Shown here: positions 62,194-64,000 of the stretch, piece after piece
Layout of the letters: the number at the start of each line of letters is the position of its first letter
Numbering within the stretch: the stretch's first letter is position 1
Assembly: GCA_947460235.1 (NCBI GenBank)
Contig: CANHGK010000002.1
Span: 151,448-215,447, forward strand
DNA: 64,000 nucleotides
Origin: Paenibacillaceae bacterium
GTDB taxonomy: Bacteria > Bacillota > Bacilli > Paenibacillales > CANHGK01
Direction of reading: 5' to 3'
Translations under genes and position numbers: made by a program
The notes under the pieces: model-generated
What the model saw: only the letters and a program-made list of their open reading frames with translations
What the model was told of the DNA's origin: nothing
Databases searched by the model: none

Positions 62194-63111
62194 ATGACTC
62201 TTAAAGTAGCAATCGGACCTTCTAGTTTTTCGGCGGACGATTCGCGGCCGTTGCAAATGCTAAAAGATGCAGGAATTGAAGTGATTGCGAATCCGTTTGG
62301 TCGGCGTTTAACGGAATCGGAAATTATTGAACACTTACAGCATGCGGATGGCTTGCTTGCGGGGTTGGAGCCGCTTAATTCTAAGGTGCTTTCAGCCGCT
62401 CCTCGATTGCGCGCGTTGACACGCGTGGGCATTGGCATGACAAATGTGGACGTGCATGCAGCAGAGCGTCTCGGGATTTCCGTCGCGAATACGCCAGAAG
62501 GTCCGACGGAAGCGGTCGCTGAATTGACGTTGACCGTGCTTCTTGATTTTTTACGCAATCCGAAGCTTTACGACGCGGACGTGAAAAAAGGTGTTTGGAA
62601 TAAACGAGTGCTTCGTGGATTACGCGGCACAAAGGTTTTGATGATTGGTTTTGGGCGAATTGGTCGTCGTGTGGCCGAATTGATGTTGGCATTTGGTGCG
62701 GAGTTGTTTGTCTATGACCCATATCTAAATGTGGCTGATGTGATTGAGATGAATGTGCGATTCGTTGGGCTGGAGGAAGGGTTGAAACAGGTAGAAGTTA
62801 TTTCACTCCATGCCTCAGGCGATCAAGCGATCCTAGATGAATATGCGTTCGGATTGATGCAAGATGGTGTGCTGATTTTGAATCCATCGCGCGGGGAGTT
62901 AATCGATGAGCAGGCCTTGTTATCGGCACTCGATCACGGAAAAGTATCGCGAATTTGGATGGATGCGTTTTGGAAAGAACCGTACACAGGCAAGTTGATT
63001 AATTATGAGCAGGCATTGCTCACACCGCATATTGCGACATACACAAGGCAATGCCGATTGGATATGGAAATGAAAGCAGTAGAATTATTATTAAAACAGT
63101 TGGGGGTGTAG
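62194..63111 (+). CDS. D-isomer-specific 2-hydroxyacid dehydrogenase
   Basis: Predicted 305 residues, phosphoglycerate-dehydrogenase-like. VGIGMTNVDVHAAE (about residues 73-86), the NAD-binding GFGRIG (152-157), LNPSRGELIDEQAL and TPHIATYT with the catalytic histidine are in place. The ATG at 62194 is about 10 bases after ACAGGA; an ATG at 62185 is too close to it. Substrate unknown; in a glycan island it may oxidise or reduce a sugar-acid intermediate rather than serve serine synthesis. Confidence 0.9.
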   Translation: MTLKVAIGPSSFSADDSRPLQMLKDAGIEVIANPFGRRLTESEIIEHLQHADGLLAGLEPLNSKVLSAAPRLRALTRVGIGMTNVDVHAAERLGISVANTPEGPTEAVAELTLTVLLDFLRNPKLYDADVKKGVWNKRVLRGLRGTKVLMIGFGRIGRRVAELMLAFGAELFVYDPYLNVADVIEMNVRFVGLEEGLKQVEVISLHASGDQAILDEYAFGLMQDGVLILNPSRGELIDEQALLSALDHGKVSRIWMDAFWKEPYTGKLINYEQALLTPHIATYTRQCRLDMEMKAVELLLKQLGV

Positions 63112-63113
63112 TC

Positions 63114-63905
63114 TTGGATGGACAGGTCATAGATGCATTTGATTATGCACAGCATGTCGCAAAAGAAATCGGCGAGTTGTTATCGGCGCATCTGTACCAG
63201 CCGGAAGACGAACTCTCCAATACGGCAAAAGACGTAAAAGTAAAACAAGATTTGTGGTCGGAACAGCATATTCGTGCGATGCTTCAATCGCGGTTTTCGT
63301 GGGCAATACTAGGGGAAGAACTCGGATGTTCAGAGGTAGAACAACGAGCGATGGAACGAGACTTTTACTGGGTCGTAGATCCACTCGACGGAACCGTGAA
63401 CTATAGTAGGGGTATTCCATTCTTTGCGGTATCGATTGGGTTATGGCACGGCAATGATCCTGTTTTTGGTGTCGTGTATGATGTGTACCATCGGACGATG
63501 TATGCGGGACGCGTGGGAGCTGGCGCGACGAAGAATGGTCAAGAGTTGAAGGTATCTTCCGTGCAATCGCGCACAAAAGCGGTCATTTGTACCGGGTTCC
63601 CAGCAGCACATCATTTTCAAGTGGATCAGATGAACAATTACTTTAAAGAAATTTTTGAATTCCAAAAAGTACGGATGATTGGTTCGGCGTCACTTTCGCT
63701 GGCGCTCGTTGCAAGCGGGAGCGCGGACGCGTACTGGGAAGAACATATCCGTTTTTGGGATGTTGCGGCGGGTCTTGCACTTGTGAAGGCTGCGGGTGGC
63801 GCGATTTCATTCGTACCACATCTGCATACGAAATGGACGATGACCGTACACGCGGCGGCGAGTGAAAAATTGTTTGGTGAGGTGATGATGCATGATCCGT
63901 TATGA
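63114..63905 (+). CDS. Inositol monophosphatase-family phosphatase
   Basis: Predicted 263 residues with TTG start, six bases after TTGGGGGTG; no ATG or GTG fits. ILGEELG (metal-binding EE near residue 67), VVDPLDGTVNY (about 87-97) and the C-terminal WDVAAGLALVKAAGG are the metal- and phosphate-binding motifs of Mg-dependent, lithium-sensitive phosphatases. Probably dephosphorylates a sugar phosphate in the same route as the NeuA-type, SIS and dehydrogenase genes. Starts 2 bases after the previous stop codon. Confidence 0.9.
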   Translation: MDGQVIDAFDYAQHVAKEIGELLSAHLYQPEDELSNTAKDVKVKQDLWSEQHIRAMLQSRFSWAILGEELGCSEVEQRAMERDFYWVVDPLDGTVNYSRGIPFFAVSIGLWHGNDPVFGVVYDVYHRTMYAGRVGAGATKNGQELKVSSVQSRTKAVICTGFPAAHHFQVDQMNNYFKEIFEFQKVRMIGSASLSLALVASGSADAYWEEHIRFWDVAAGLALVKAAGGAISFVPHLHTKWTMTVHAAASEKLFGEVMMHDPL

Positions 63906-64000
63906 ATATTTGGATGATTCCATTCAGGAATCGGACATTCATCCGAATCATTTGTTTGAACAAGAAAAAAAATTAGCGGAGCAATTTGTTCGAGGGTTAC
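63892..64000 (+). CDS. 5' end of a further island gene, cut by window
   Basis: ATG at 63892 preceded by GAGGTGATG and overlapping the phosphatase gene by 14 bases. Thirty-six residues are visible, beginning MIRYEYLDDSIQESD, with no recognisable motif. The frame stays open to the window edge. Coupling says it belongs to the same pathway. Confidence 0.7.
   Translation, partial: MIRYEYLDDSIQESDIHPNHLFEQEKKLAEQFVRGL

Overview
The window is one replicon segment of a motile, S-layer-bearing Gram-positive of the order Bacillales. The evidence is strong GGAGG ribosome-binding sites with GTG and TTG starts, SLH-domain surface proteins together with a CsaB pyruvyltransferase, and a gene order comFA-comFC-flgM-flgN-flgK-flgL-yviE-fliW-csrA-flagellin-fliD-fliS-fliT that follows the Bacillus subtilis comF/flg/hag region. 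SLH anchoring and a large surface-glycan island suggest a Paenibacillaceae- or Alicyclobacillaceae-like lineage, but genus cannot be resolved from this sequence. No rRNA, tRNA, insertion sequence, phage gene or CRISPR array was seen.

Layout: (1) 1-4716, secondary cell-wall polymer genes: a cut DUF5693 membrane protein, csaB, a WecG/TagA glycosyltransferase and a TagO-type phosphosugar transferase. (2) 4785-17052, cell surface proteins: a 2254-residue protein with C-terminal SLH repeats, the presumed major S-layer protein (N-terminal SLH, Ig-like repeats, highly biased codons, long leader), and a coupled pair of smaller exported proteins. (3) 17127-25050: metK, an exported phosphodiester glycosidase-like protein, a membrane diguanylate cyclase, and the competence genes comFA and comFC. 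(4) 25167-37306, late flagellar genes under sigma-D: the flgM-to-csrA operon, four tandem flagellin genes, fliD, fliS and a fliT-like gene. (5) 37376-64000, a glycosylation island starting with a DUF115 motility accessory factor (flagellin glycosyltransferase family). It holds genes for UDP-galactofuranose, GDP-mannose/GDP-perosamine, ADP-heptose and an unidentified CMP-activated sugar, several glycosyltransferases, and an unusual set of methyltransferase-like proteins sharing one N-terminal Rossmann-like domain.

How the genes work together: TagO and TagA probably start a cell-wall polymer that CsaB pyruvylates, giving the ligand to which the SLH proteins bind. FlgM and sigma-D control the late flagellar genes. 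FliW and CsrA sit directly upstream of the flagellins, and three of the four flagellin leaders carry a small hairpin displaying GGA plus an AAGGAGG ribosome-binding site, as expected for CsrA targets. The island downstream probably makes and transfers an elaborate, methylated glycan to flagellin, and possibly to the S-layer.

The most interesting points are: graded CsrA-type leaders on the flagellin paralogues, including a second hairpin with compensatory changes; the shuffled N-terminal domain in at least seven island proteins; a complete ADP-heptose pathway in a Gram-positive; an unassigned CMP-sugar cassette at the right edge; and tandem in-frame starts on the S-layer gene.
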